A stretch of DNA of 64,000 nucleotides from Sulfobacillus benefaciens (GTDB lineage: Bacteria > Bacillota > Sulfobacillia > Sulfobacillales > Sulfobacillaceae), in NCBI GenBank assembly GCA_003023725.1, contig PXYT01000001.1, positions 1 through 64,000 of the forward strand. Reading direction: 5' to 3'. Of the stretch, positions 1 to 8,736 are shown piece by piece. Position 1 is the stretch's first letter. The number at the start of each line of letters is the position of its first letter. A program made the position numbers and the translations under genes. The notes beneath the pieces are model-generated. The model did no database searches. It worked only from the letters and a program-made list of their open reading frames with translations, and was not told where the DNA came from.

Positions 1-89
1 CAAAAGAAAAACCCCGGAAGGCGGCCAAGAGGCCGCCACCCGCTTGACCCCCTCCCGGCTTCGCCTGGGAAGGGGAATGCGCGGGCATT
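1..89 (+). ncRNA. Possible 3' part of an IscB-associated guide RNA (HEARO/omega RNA)
   Basis: Two stem-loops lie directly before the decayed IscB coding sequence: a perfect 7-bp GGCGGCC/GGCCGCC stem with an AAGA loop (about 22-39), and a CCCCTCCC/GGGAAGGGG stem enclosing GGC-TTC-GCC (about 51-76). Intact IscB genes are preceded by a long structured guide RNA. Position and folding fit its 3' end, but no family covariance was tested and the 5' part lies outside the window. The assignment is inferred from the neighbour. Confidence 0.3.
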
Positions 90-532
90 ATGTTCAACAC
101 TGGCAGCCAAAACACGGGTGTGGCGATTATCTTAGAAGCAACCCGAGAGACCAAGGGGGCCTTCTTTGGCCAAATTGTTCATAAAACGGGCATCAAAGCC
201 CGACTGGATACCCGGCGAGGATGCCGGTATGGCATGACACGCTATCGTCAACCCAGGTTTCGGAATCGGCAACGGGAAGCGGGCTGGCTGCCCCTCCCCT
301 GGAGGCCCGTGTCAGTCAAACGCTCCAGGTGCTGACAACAATGCAGATTCGGAATCTGGATCGCATCACGGCCCTCAGTGTCGAGCACGTCCGATTCGAC
401 CCACAAAAACTGGAGTCCTCACAAATTTCCGGTGTCGAATATCTGCGGGGGATCCTGCAAGGCTATAACGTGAAGAAGTATTTACTCGAAAAATTTGATC
501 ATCAGAGTGCCTATTGCGGCGGGGTTTTTTAA
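90..532 (+). pseudogene. Decayed IscB-type RuvC/HNH nuclease (5' part)
   Basis: Remnant of a transposon-encoded IscB nuclease. One reading frame (90 to about 295) gives the RuvC-I motif (TGSQNTGVAII) and the arginine-rich RRXRR-type segment (TRYRQPRFRNR, GWLP). The reading then moves to a second frame, which continues the family pattern with SVEHVRFDPQKLE, ISGVEYLRG, KKYLLEKF and the first HNH half-site AYCGG, and stops at 532. The N-terminal PLMP domain, the rest of the HNH and the later RuvC motifs are not found, so the product must be inactive. Besides the frameshift near 290-300, a few residues appear lost after TRRGCR. Recognition is by motif pattern only. Confidence 0.7.
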
Positions 533-750
533 GACCACGGACTCAATGTGAAACATGTCATTCCCCAAAATCCGCGCCCCGAACATCACCCCAGCGGCCA
601 GCGCGCAAATCGAGGCACTGCGGCGGGCCTGCCACTTGCTCCAGCGCGGCGGTGGGTGGCAGTATAAGAAAAGACTGTGCGAGCGGATATTCCAAGAAAG
701 AGAGCTGGCGGCTTCTGAGCAGGAACAATCCAGGAACCACCAAAGAACAC

Positions 751-2061
751 ATGATTCATAACAGACCAACAAACGGCGACAGAACCTATGATGTCGTTGT
801 CATTGGCGGGGGACCCAGTGGCCTAATGGCAGCGATCTCCGCCCAAAGTTCACAGGCCCGGACACTCCTGATTGAAAAAGGGAGCAAACTTGGCCGAAAA
901 CTGGCCATTTCCGGAGGCGGACGCTGCAACGTCACCAATGCCAAACCTCTCGACGAATTGATTCGCAATATTCCGGGCAACGGACGTTTCTTGCATTCGG
1001 CACTCGCACAATTTAACAACTATGACATCATTCGCTTCTTCGAAAACTTGGGAATCGCGTTAAAAGAAGAGGATCGCGGCCGCGTCTTCCCCCGCTCCGA
1101 CAAAGCGTCAACGGTTGTAAGCGCGTTAGTGGATTACGTACGGAACTTGGGAGTGGACATACGATTAAACAGTCCCGTCAACAACCTGGTCGCGCCGAAT
1201 CAGGAAATTCAAGGCATCGCACTAACCTCCGGAGAGGTGATTACGGCGCGTGCCGTAATTGTCGCCACGGGAGGGGCCAACGTTCCAGCCACTGGCAGCA
1301 CCGGGGATGCTTATCCCTGGGCCCGGGCCCTGGGACATAGGATCGTTCCTCCCTATCCCACGGAAGTTCCCCTTACCAGCGACGATGCCATCATCCTCCA
1401 ACACCGTCTGCAGGGATTGTCGTGGCACAATGCGACGGTTCAACTGACAGCCGGAACAAAACCTTTGGCCACCGAATCCGGTGACCTTCTGTTTAGTCAC
1501 TTTGGACTCACGGGACCCGTCGCCTTACGTCTGAGTCATTATGTCTCGACGGCATTGCGCAACAATCCTGCTACCATCTTCACGGCTTTCATCGACCTAG
1601 GAGGCACTGATTCCCAGGAAGACCTGGCTAAGCGATTTCACGAGGCACGCCTAAGCCAGGCTCGCCGCCAAATCCAAACGCTACTACACCAAACTTGGCC
1701 CCAACGCCTGACAGAGGTGCTATTGGACATTGCACAGATTTCTGGCGCCACCCCCGTTTCCCAGCTGTCTAACGCTCAGATCCAAACCTTAGCCCGCCTC
1801 ATTAAGAAATTCCCGTTGAGCATCAGCGGAACATTGCCGCTAAACAAGGCGACGGTCACAGGCGGCGGAGTCTCGGTTAAAGATATCCATCCCAGAACCA
1901 TGGCCTCTAAACGATGCCAAGGCCTTTACTTCGCGGGTGAAGTCATTGACGTCCATGCCCATACCGGCGGATATAACATTACGGTAGCATTTAGCACCGG
2001 TCATGCGGCAGGTCTTCATGCAGCCTTATTCGCTCGTCAAGTGTCCGGGACTGATGCCTGA
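751..2061 (+). CDS. NAD(P)/FAD-dependent oxidoreductase, BaiN/HI0933 family
   Basis: Flavoprotein of 436 residues in the HI0933/BaiN/YtfP family. It has an N-terminal dinucleotide-binding motif (VVVIGGGPSGLMAA), the family signature LGRKLAISGGGRCNVTN shortly after, and the C-terminal FAD-contacting segment GLYFAGEVIDVHAHTGGYN. The family holds probable reductases of unsaturated substrates, and the physiological substrate here is unknown. The ATG at 751 is chosen because homology begins right after it; the frame is open further upstream but runs into IscB debris, and no strong ribosome binding site is visible. The gene converges on msrA with only 4 bases between stop codons. Confidence 0.85.
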   Translation: MIHNRPTNGDRTYDVVVIGGGPSGLMAAISAQSSQARTLLIEKGSKLGRKLAISGGGRCNVTNAKPLDELIRNIPGNGRFLHSALAQFNNYDIIRFFENLGIALKEEDRGRVFPRSDKASTVVSALVDYVRNLGVDIRLNSPVNNLVAPNQEIQGIALTSGEVITARAVIVATGGANVPATGSTGDAYPWARALGHRIVPPYPTEVPLTSDDAIILQHRLQGLSWHNATVQLTAGTKPLATESGDLLFSHFGLTGPVALRLSHYVSTALRNNPATIFTAFIDLGGTDSQEDLAKRFHEARLSQARRQIQTLLHQTWPQRLTEVLLDIAQISGATPVSQLSNAQIQTLARLIKKFPLSISGTLPLNKATVTGGGVSVKDIHPRTMASKRCQGLYFAGEVIDVHAHTGGYNITVAFSTGHAAGLHAALFARQVSGTDA

Positions 2062-2065
2062 AAAC

Positions 2066-2596
2066 TCATTTACGGTTATCACCCCAGTAGCGATCCAAAA
2101 AAAGATCGCGACCCGACGCTTGCCGGTACTGACGGTAATGAGCCGCGTGAGTCCGGTAGAAATTTTGATGGTAGTCTTCAGCCGGATAAAATTTTGTCGC
2201 AGGACGGACATCTACAACAATCGGACTGGAAAACCGTCCCGACGCAGCCAATCTGCCCTTCGATTCCTCGGCCTCACGGCGTTGTCGCTCATTGACATAG
2301 AAAATCACGGGGCGGTATGATGACCCCCGATCATAAAACTGGCCGCCATCGTCCGTCGGATCAATTTGACGCCAAAACATGTCCAAGAGTTGTCCGTAGG
2401 AGACCCGATCCGGGTCAAAAGTAATTTCCACGGCCTCAACGTGTCCGGTTTTTCCGCTGCACACATCTTCATATCGCGGATTTTCGATTAACCCTCCGGT
2501 GTACCCAGAAATAACCCGGTGTACGCCCGGAACCTCGTCAAAAGGGTGGACCATACACCAAAAGCATCCTCCTGCAAATATGGCTGTTTCTTCCAT
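2066..2596 (-). CDS. msrA: Peptide-methionine (S)-S-oxide reductase
   Basis: Reduces methionine S-sulfoxide in proteins and free methionine, a cytoplasmic oxidative-damage repair enzyme. The product is 176 residues, normal for the family. The catalytic motif [12 protein letters not shown] is near the N-terminus, followed by [20 protein letters not shown] and the RSSYRP-type segment [10 protein letters not shown]. The start at 2596 is set by an AAAGGAGA Shine-Dalgarno about 10 bases upstream; the frame is open for 25 further codons that do not belong to the family. No msrB is fused or adjacent. Confidence 0.93.
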   Translation of the reverse strand: MEETAIFAGGCFWCMVHPFDEVPGVHRVISGYTGGLIENPRYEDVCSGKTGHVEAVEITFDPDRVSYGQLLDMFWRQIDPTDDGGQFYDRGSSYRPVIFYVNERQRREAEESKGRLAASGRFSSPIVVDVRPATKFYPAEDYHQNFYRTHAAHYRQYRQASGRDLFLDRYWGDNRK

Positions 2597-2700
2597 CTTT
2601 ATGAGCACTCTCCTTTCGGGGACGCCGACAACGTGCCCTTCCCGTGCTTTCTCATCGCACAGCCACCGCACCCTCTCAAAACCCCTTATGTGAGCGACCT

Positions 2701-3306
2701 TTACGTTACAACCCGCCCCAATAAAGGGCTAAAGACTTCCTGAAACAATTCCAGACCGCGGATGAACCATGCGCGAAGCTCTTCTATGTTATCATCTCCG
2801 ATACGTCCCGGACGATAGAGAGCTATCCGGCACGCCCGCCGATGAACGTTGTCTTCCCACGACAGAGCCCGGGGAAAATGCTGCTCAATGTCGCGGCGCA
2901 TAGCTCTCAGAGCCTCAAAAACGCGGTGATTGGCCGCCTTGTCCCCCGTGTCGACAGACATGTCGATGCGGATACGGCCGTCTTTGCCAAACGACAAGGT
3001 ATAAGTAATGCCTTTGTGTCCCGAAGAGAAACTCAGCCACGATTGTGGCAGAGCAGTCCGCTTCACGCCCATTTCCGTCACTAATTCCTTCCAAAACGCT
3101 CGGTATTTCTCAGGCCGGGAAGCCGTGGCCGGTGAATCTTGCAACTCTTGCTCTACCAGATATTGTATGGCTTCACTAACGGACAAATTAAGCTCCTCAA
3201 CATAAGCGCGAAATTGCTGCACTAATAATTTCGGTAGGGAAATAACCATGTCCTCTTGGTCGTCATCAAGACTCGTTCGCGCATAACGTTGTAAATACCC
3301 TCCCAT
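2701..3306 (-). CDS. DUF4268-like protein with N-terminal ribbon-helix-helix-like region
   Basis: About 201 residues. The N-terminal 60 residues look like a ribbon-helix-helix module ([19 protein letters not shown] followed by [14 protein letters not shown]). The C-terminal 130 resemble DUF4268 ([40 protein letters not shown]), a domain often found at the end of restriction-endonuclease-like proteins. No nuclease motif is seen. The start at 3306 (MGGYLQ) is preferred over ATG 3315 because GGAGGTG lies about 11 bases before it but only 2 before the other. A perfect 11-bp palindrome lies in the promoter region. The function is unknown and autoregulated DNA binding is a guess. Confidence 0.6.
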   Translation of the reverse strand: MGGYLQRYARTSLDDDQEDMVISLPKLLVQQFRAYVEELNLSVSEAIQYLVEQELQDSPATASRPEKYRAFWKELVTEMGVKRTALPQSWLSFSSGHKGITYTLSFGKDGRIRIDMSVDTGDKAANHRVFEALRAMRRDIEQHFPRALSWEDNVHRRACRIALYRPGRIGDDNIEELRAWFIRGLELFQEVFSPLLGRVVT

Positions 3307-3346
3307 GATGTTCATTTCACCTCCCCTACTTTCCCGATCCATTATT

Positions 3347-3366
3347 CTTAGTATAATGCTTAGCAT
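3347..3366. promoter_or_regulatory. Palindromic element before the DUF4268 gene
   Basis: Positions 3356-3366 are a perfect 11-bp palindrome, ATGCTTAGCAT. It sits next to a TATACT -10-like hexamer on the minus strand (3350-3355). The same core word, CTTAGTATAA, occurs inverted at 3609-3618 inside an imperfect CTTAG/CTAAG palindrome (3602-3617). An operator for the RHH-containing product is plausible but untested. Confidence 0.35.
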
Positions 3367-4075
3367 GTTGTTACACCAGAACTACACAAAGAGCACGGTT
3401 GGTTTTCACAAGAAATAAATCATGATCATCGGATGACATAATTTGTGATGTCTTCGGTTCTGTCCAACGTAATTTGTTAAATAGTTCACATAACCGCCTT
3501 ATCAAATAAAATCTTCATAGCCGATTAAAGCCTGACGATATCAGATGGGCGCTGTGACATCACAGGCCAGACGCCCTCCCCCGCCCTCCTCATTGTATGA
3601 CCTTAGCTTATACTAAGCATGATCTATGTTTATACTTTCTAATTTAATAATTATTATGTCACTATTATTGTCCAGGCAACGTTTTTCCATGCAACAAGTT
3701 CCCATGGGTATATGAATGCAAAATCCCACAAATCCCCAGGGACATGTGGTTCACAGAACCATGCTCAATAGTTTAGGCGTTGAATGAAAATGAGTGGCAC
3801 TTTCCGAGTCAATCAATAAAGCATATGAAGCTCATCTTGAAAGCGGATCGAAAATTTTCCAGCGTTGAATACCCCCTCGGCGGGTGTGGCGAGATTGGCC
3901 GATGATTCAGAGTCCCTATTGGTGCCTCAAACCTCTTTTGGACCCCGTTAATGGAAGTTGGAACGATGAAGGCCAGACCCCGAGTTATGGTAAGACGGAA
4001 CCCGTCACTAAATCAGGGTAGAACGGAAATGAATCGGTAGAGAATGAACAAATGCGGATGACGGCCCCGGTAGGT
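3367..4075. other. Intergenic stretch, no gene recognised
   Basis: About 700 AT-richer bases (3400-3850), then a GC-richer part (3850-4075). The latter, around 3880-3990, has the look of a decayed insertion-sequence end, but I could not name a family. Apart from the CTTAG-type palindrome at 3602-3617, nothing interpretable was seen. Confidence 0.5.
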
Positions 4076-5203
4076 TTAGGAGTACCGGTCAAGACGAAAG
4101 AGAGATGGACTATCAGCACTCTCCCCCCGAAATGCCAAATCAACCAGCCATCGGCCAGCCAAGGGGGCGTATTTGAAGCCCCTACCGGAGAACCCGCCTC
4201 CTACAATGATGTGAGGATCTTTTGGCCAAATTCCTACGTAAAAATGCAAGTCAGGAGTATAGGTGGCCGTGCAAGGTTCGTGTCGAACCAAGGGTGCCTG
4301 ATCAATACCCCGCCAAAATTGCCGAACAGCGTCGTTGACCTTCACAATGTCTTCGACGTTCACCCCTGATGCCGGCGCAACCTCGGCCGAACTGTCTTCC
4401 AAAGACACATCGGCAACAATTTTGACGGTCACTTCGGATTCAGGATAAAAGGCCAGGCGAGGATGCTCGCCCAAGTCAACACTCACCGCGGTCGGAATGT
4501 TGAGGGAATGGCGCGGAACCCAAATCATGAGTTGACGCTTCTTCCGAATGGGCAAGGACAAATTAAACTGAGGCAGCCATGGCCCGGGCGTTACGATGAC
4601 GCGAGAAGCTTGATAACGCCCCTGCGGAGTCATCACAATCACTCCGCTCTCCTCAGGCGCAAGTTCCTGAACCTCTTCTCCATAGTGCTGCGCTACCCCG
4701 TGGGATTCTCCCCAGGCTACCATTGCCTCAATCAACGGTTCCACACGAATGAGCGCGGCGTCCTTTTCCCACAGGCCAACTGTATGCCGGGGAATCGAAA
4801 AATAAGGAAAATGGGACCGAAGGCCGCCTGTTCCCAAGAGAGTCACTGGTGTCCGCAACTCTTGAGCCCATGATTGAAAGGTGCTAGCTCTGGGGTCTCC
4901 CTCAGGAATCATGATAAGAGCTCCGGTTCGCTGAAGTGGCCCCACTGCTGGGAATGCCAGGTTTATTGTCTCCCATAACTCCCACGTTTGCCGCACCCAC
5001 GGTTTATATCGTTCATCGACTTCGTTGAAGGTGCGTTCGATAGCACGGGAAAGCCCATGGGATGAACCCAGTCTATGCGGTGGATGATAGCGATCAAAGA
5101 TTATAACTTTTGCTCCCTGACTGCGGGCCCAGTACATAGCAAACAAGCCGACTATACCGCTTCCTACCACAGCCAGATCATAATGCGCCGGAGATTCTTT
5201 CAT
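4076..5203 (-). CDS. FAD-dependent amine oxidase, monomeric sarcosine oxidase / N-methyltryptophan oxidase family
   Basis: A DAO-fold flavoprotein of 375 residues, the usual length for monomeric sarcosine oxidases, which oxidatively demethylate secondary amino acids and release H2O2. The evidence is the N-terminal FAD motif (LAVVGSGIVGLFAMYWA), the family signature GSSHGLSRAIERTF, a C-terminal CTATYTPDLHF, where the cysteine corresponds to the covalent flavin ligand, and GGGFSGRGFKYAPLAG. The GGAGGAAGG ribosome binding site 5-6 bases before ATG 5203 supports the start. The exact substrate cannot be read from sequence. It is a single-gene unit. Confidence 0.82.
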   Translation of the reverse strand: MKESPAHYDLAVVGSGIVGLFAMYWARSQGAKVIIFDRYHPPHRLGSSHGLSRAIERTFNEVDERYKPWVRQTWELWETINLAFPAVGPLQRTGALIMIPEGDPRASTFQSWAQELRTPVTLLGTGGLRSHFPYFSIPRHTVGLWEKDAALIRVEPLIEAMVAWGESHGVAQHYGEEVQELAPEESGVIVMTPQGRYQASRVIVTPGPWLPQFNLSLPIRKKRQLMIWVPRHSLNIPTAVSVDLGEHPRLAFYPESEVTVKIVADVSLEDSSAEVAPASGVNVEDIVKVNDAVRQFWRGIDQAPLVRHEPCTATYTPDLHFYVGIWPKDPHIIVGGGFSGRGFKYAPLAGRWLVDLAFRGESADSPSLFRLDRYS

Positions 5204-5568
5204 GAATTCCTTCCTCCCTGCCTGTCTTTCTGTCTTTTGAGTTGACGTTTCTTCAGAACATGGGTGTGACTCACTTACCGATTAGAAACAAAGCTCGAAC
5301 GAAGCCAAAATATCGTTAACATGGTATTATCTCACAAATTCTTCCCATTCTTGGGGGAAAACTTCTTTCAGAGCACCCCCCTTCTTCCGCTTCGCTCCGT
5401 CTGGTGAAATGATGAACCGATGAGGTCCTGGACAGATCGGCGAAAAGTGGCGCGGTTGTCCTCCGTCTTACCCTGAGGATAAGTCTTTTCTCGCGCAAAA
5501 AATGGCCAAAACTCGAGCAATATGCTATGAATGTTACTATGACATAGTTCTAAAGGAGGGGTTCATTC
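5204..5568. other. Divergent intergenic region
   Basis: 365 bases between the divergent sarcosine-oxidase-type and flavin-reductase genes. It must hold both promoters. No convincing -35/-10 pair could be assigned and no gene or repeat is seen. Confidence 0.5.
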
Positions 5569-6048
5569 GTGGATCAAGAATCCAAGAAAAAGAGTTTGAG
5601 GATGATCACCTACGGCCTTTACATCCTCACAGTGAAGGATGGTGACGCCATAGCAGCCGGCACCGTTAACTGGCTGTCGCAAGCGTCATTTACGCCACCC
5701 TTGGTCATGGTCGGTGTAAAAGCTGACAGCCAGTTACATGCGATCATCGAAAAGACGGGCCGGTTTGCCGTTAGCACTTTAGCTCAGGGGCAAAAGACTA
5801 TCGCGTCGGACTTTTTCCGTCCAACCCAAGTTGAGGATCATCAACTCAATGGCCATCCGTTTGAGCTCTCGCCCATGTTTCAATGCCCCATCTTAACCGA
5901 GTGCCCAGGTTGGTTCGAAGCCAGAGTAACCAATTCTGTGTCTCGGGGAGACCATACCATCTTTGTGGCGGAAGTGACCGGCGCCGGCGTTCGTGAGGAC
6001 GCTGTGCCTCTGGTCATGCGCGACACCGGATGGTTTTATGGGGGATAG
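5569..6048 (+). CDS. Flavin reductase-like, FMN-binding split-barrel protein
   Basis: A 159-residue protein of the flavin reductase-like (DIM6/NTAB) family, which binds FMN and typically passes electrons from NAD(P)H to flavin for a partner oxygenase. Typical features are an N-terminal YGLYILTVKDGD strand, NWLSQASFTPPLVMVGV (substrate/flavin loop), GRFAVSTLAQGQ and the C-terminal RGDHTIFVAEVTGAG. The start codon is GTG, placed by AAAGGAGGGG 9 bases upstream. No partner monooxygenase is adjacent, so its electron acceptor is unknown. Confidence 0.85.
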   Translation: MDQESKKKSLRMITYGLYILTVKDGDAIAAGTVNWLSQASFTPPLVMVGVKADSQLHAIIEKTGRFAVSTLAQGQKTIASDFFRPTQVEDHQLNGHPFELSPMFQCPILTECPGWFEARVTNSVSRGDHTIFVAEVTGAGVREDAVPLVMRDTGWFYGG

Positions 6049-6130
6049 GCAAAATCGGTAAAGTTGTTTCATCGTGGGAAAGGCCCGGCAGAGCGGTGGA
6101 ACGACACAACCTCCCCTATCCGGGAACCTC

Positions 6131-7003
6131 CTATTTGGCATTGGGCCGGTTCCAAAAGGCATGGTTCGCTTGCTCTCTGGCTTCCAAGGCTTCCAGACGC
6201 TGTTTGAGCCCGGGAGTCAGAGCGGCAACCTGCCGGATAATGTAGTTCATGAGAACAAAGGCCGCAGCATAGGAATCAAAAAGAGAAGCGCTGGCTACGG
6301 GTACCACCACCACTGGATCGGCGAGTTGAACCGCCGGCGATACCCATCGGTCCGTAAAAGCGGCAACCGGAATGTGCTGCTGGCGCAGGCGTTCCAACCA
6401 CGTCACCAAAGCTTCCGGGTACCGCGGAAAAACCCATGCCACCACTAAAGATTCGGGATCGGGATCAAGCCCGAAAGTCTCCCACAGAGGCGTATTAGGA
6501 GTCGCTATTTCTACCCCATCTTTTACCTTGCTCAAAAAATACGCAGCGTAGGGAATAATTGTTGAGGAGGCCCGGGCCCCGGCCAAAATAACACGCTTGG
6601 CAGACACAATAGCCCGGGCTACCGCCTCGACATGACTATCCGAAACCAGTTCCGGCAATCCTTCCAAGTTCTGTATTTCCTGTTCCACAAGCAAGTCTTT
6701 TTTTCCAGCCCATTCGGAGTGAACGTACACGGCCCGCTCGGGAGTGTTCCACTGCTCTCGCACAAGTCCTTGCAACGTGCGCACAAAATCCGTGAATCCC
6801 GAAAAGCCCATGGCAACACTAAAGCGAGTGATGGATGCCTGGCTCACGCCGATTGCGTGTGCCAGCTCACTCGCCGTCATGAAAGAAGCTTCCCGATAGT
6901 GCTCCGATACATACTCTGCAATTTGCTGGTTTATTGATGATGTTTGTGCCGCTGCCGCAACCTGTGCATGAAACATCTCCAACGTCATACCTTTTGTCCG
7001 CAC
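6131..7003 (-). CDS. MurR/RpiR-family transcriptional regulator (HTH + SIS)
   Basis: 290 residues: an N-terminal RpiR-type helix-turn-helix (FMTASELAHAIGVSQASITRF) and a C-terminal SIS sugar-phosphate sensing domain (KRVILAGARASSTIIPY, FPRYPEALVTWLERL). Such regulators respond to phosphosugars. The start is set at GTG 7003, 7 bases behind TAGGAGA; the frame is open upstream, but those codons are hydrophobic and unlike the family. It lies about 120 bases downstream of the MFS exporter gene on the same strand and may be cotranscribed with it. The ligand is unknown. Confidence 0.82.
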   Translation of the reverse strand: MRTKGMTLEMFHAQVAAAAQTSSINQQIAEYVSEHYREASFMTASELAHAIGVSQASITRFSVAMGFSGFTDFVRTLQGLVREQWNTPERAVYVHSEWAGKKDLLVEQEIQNLEGLPELVSDSHVEAVARAIVSAKRVILAGARASSTIIPYAAYFLSKVKDGVEIATPNTPLWETFGLDPDPESLVVAWVFPRYPEALVTWLERLRQQHIPVAAFTDRWVSPAVQLADPVVVVPVASASLFDSYAAAFVLMNYIIRQVAALTPGLKQRLEALEAREQANHAFWNRPNAK

Positions 7004-7124
7004 GATGATTTCTCCTAGTGTGTTGGTGAATGCCGTATTTGGATACGCCATTATTATAAAAACCCACATCGCCAGCAGCAATCATCTACAGCACGTTACC
7101 GGGATTTTTCGAACTAATCACCTC

Positions 7125-8297
7125 TTACAACGATTTGAGTTTCATGGTAAAGGGAATGCTAAGCAACAGGAGAACGGCAGTAACACTCAAGGCCATCTCC
7201 GTACTCGTCTGCTTTGCCAAAAATCCGATACCGGCCACTGCCACGGCACCCAGTGTGTTGCCCACCCCCAGCGTCAGACCCGATGCCATCCCTTTGTTAT
7301 TCGGGAAGAGAGCCTGCCCGTAGACCATAACCACTGATGCGGTAGAATAAAGAGCAAACCCAAGAAGGCCCATTGAAATCCAGATGAAGGGACCTTGTGC
7401 GTGCAAAAACCACCACAAGAACACACTCGACAAGATGGCGGATCCGATTAATACCGGTTTGGCTCCCAACCGATCGGAAAGGGCTCCTCCAGACATATTC
7501 CCTAAACTTCCCAAGAGAAATAACACGGACAACAAGGCAGCGGCTTCCCCTAAGGGGCGATGTCGGGCATGCCACAATATGGGGACCAGCGTCATCGTGG
7601 CCAGGCTAGCCATATTCCTCAGCATGACAATCAGCAACAGATTTCCGGAGTGCTTCAATCCCCGACGAAATTCCGGTGTCCATATCTTCACATCGCGGGT
7701 TTTAGGCTGGGGACTAGGACGCATCACAAACCACATCACGCCAGCCATCGCCATTCCAGGAAGAGCCAAAATCCATAGACCATGGCGCCCAAAATATAGA
7801 AAAGTCGTTGTCGCCGCGATCGGGGCAATGGCCCGGCCAATATTTCCTCCAATCATAAACAGCCCCATGCCCAGTCCCTTGCGTGCCCCAGATAAATCCC
7901 CGACCAAAGCAGAAGCGTGGGGATGAAACGCCGCGTTGCCGATTCCTCCGATGAGAAGGGCCACAACAAAGATGCCATAAGTGGGCGAGAACGCGAGCGC
8001 CGCAGCCGAGACAATACTTCCGGCCATGAGTCCGCCCACCACAAAATAGCGTGTGCCAACACGGTCGGCCCACAGACCCATTAAGGGCTGAAGCAACTGG
8101 GTTGTCAGGGCCGCAATCGAACTCAGCAGGCCTGCCAGAACCACGGAAAAATGCATTGCCACCATTAAGACAGGCAAGAGAGCCGGGTATAAATTCGGAT
8201 AGGAATCATTCAAAAAATGGGCAACCGTAAAAAATCCCGTTTTCCATAAACTGCGATTGCGCCGGGGAACCGCGGTGGCCGTACCTGTCGTGATCAT
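7125..8297 (-). CDS. MFS transporter, fosmidomycin-resistance (Fsr)-like
   Basis: 390 residues with about 12 hydrophobic segments, a major facilitator. Family marks are VAHFLNDSYPNLYPALLPVL at the N-terminus (Fsr-like), LMGLWADRVGTRYFVV (the motif A loop between TM2 and TM3), GGIGNAAFHPHASALV and GGALSDRLGAKPVLIG. Fsr-type proteins export small antimicrobial or metabolite molecules by proton antiport; the substrate here is unknown. The start at 8297 follows AGAAGG at 7 bases. The upstream promoter overlaps a perfect palindrome, and the RpiR regulator gene follows downstream, suggesting local control. Confidence 0.82.
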   Translation of the reverse strand: MITTGTATAVPRRNRSLWKTGFFTVAHFLNDSYPNLYPALLPVLMVAMHFSVVLAGLLSSIAALTTQLLQPLMGLWADRVGTRYFVVGGLMAGSIVSAAALAFSPTYGIFVVALLIGGIGNAAFHPHASALVGDLSGARKGLGMGLFMIGGNIGRAIAPIAATTTFLYFGRHGLWILALPGMAMAGVMWFVMRPSPQPKTRDVKIWTPEFRRGLKHSGNLLLIVMLRNMASLATMTLVPILWHARHRPLGEAAALLSVLFLLGSLGNMSGGALSDRLGAKPVLIGSAILSSVFLWWFLHAQGPFIWISMGLLGFALYSTASVVMVYGQALFPNNKGMASGLTLGVGNTLGAVAVAGIGFLAKQTSTEMALSVTAVLLLLSIPFTMKLKSL

Positions 8298-8736
8298 TGT
8301 GACGCCTTCTCTCGTTAAAGATTCTGAGACTGTCATTTCTTTTACTGTCATTATCAGTATACTGATTATTTTATTCCTGGCAAGTTCATACGCAACAAAT
8401 CATGGTTTCCCGTTTCTTTGTTCCACCCCTAGTCTAAATCTCACTCTGAACTTAGAGACACATTTGCCGGGAATTTCTTGAGTGCGAACGACGGGAAATC
8501 ACGAGCCGAGAAGTCAAGGCAGCGTAACCCACGGTCACTGCCCCAGAAATCACCCGATTTTGTTCCCGAGACAAAAGGGCCATGCTGTATGCCTTTAAGC
8601 GGATATTGCCCAGCAGATTCAGGAAATCTTCAGATTGGAAAGTGGCAAACCCCATTATAATCGGTAATGAAATTTTGATGAATACTTGAGTTACATCAAA
8701 AAAGAATTTCGCATCTTAGAGTAAAGGAATGGGTAC
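8298..8736. other. Divergent intergenic region between MFS gene and PQQ-repeat lipoprotein gene
   Basis: About 440 bases. The left end holds the MFS promoter and operator-like repeats described separately. The middle (8400-8650) shows nothing recognisable. The right end holds the leader of the lipoprotein gene, with AAAGGA before ATG 8737. Confidence 0.5.
8329..8383 (-). promoter_or_regulatory. Promoter and operator-like repeats of the MFS gene
   Basis: On the minus strand, TTGCCA (8378-8383), a 16-base spacer and TATACT (8356-8361) form a good vegetative promoter. The -10 lies inside a perfect 14-bp palindrome, ATCAGTATACTGAT (8353-8366). Just downstream are two direct copies of ACTGTCATT (plus-strand sense) at 8329-8337 and 8344-8352, 15 bases apart. 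This is the arrangement of a repressor site. The adjacent RpiR-family gene is the obvious but untested candidate. Confidence 0.6.

Noticed and set aside
7384-7926. 180-codon plus-strand frame
   Set aside because: Antisense shadow of the MFS exporter gene, which has clear family motifs and a ribosome binding site.
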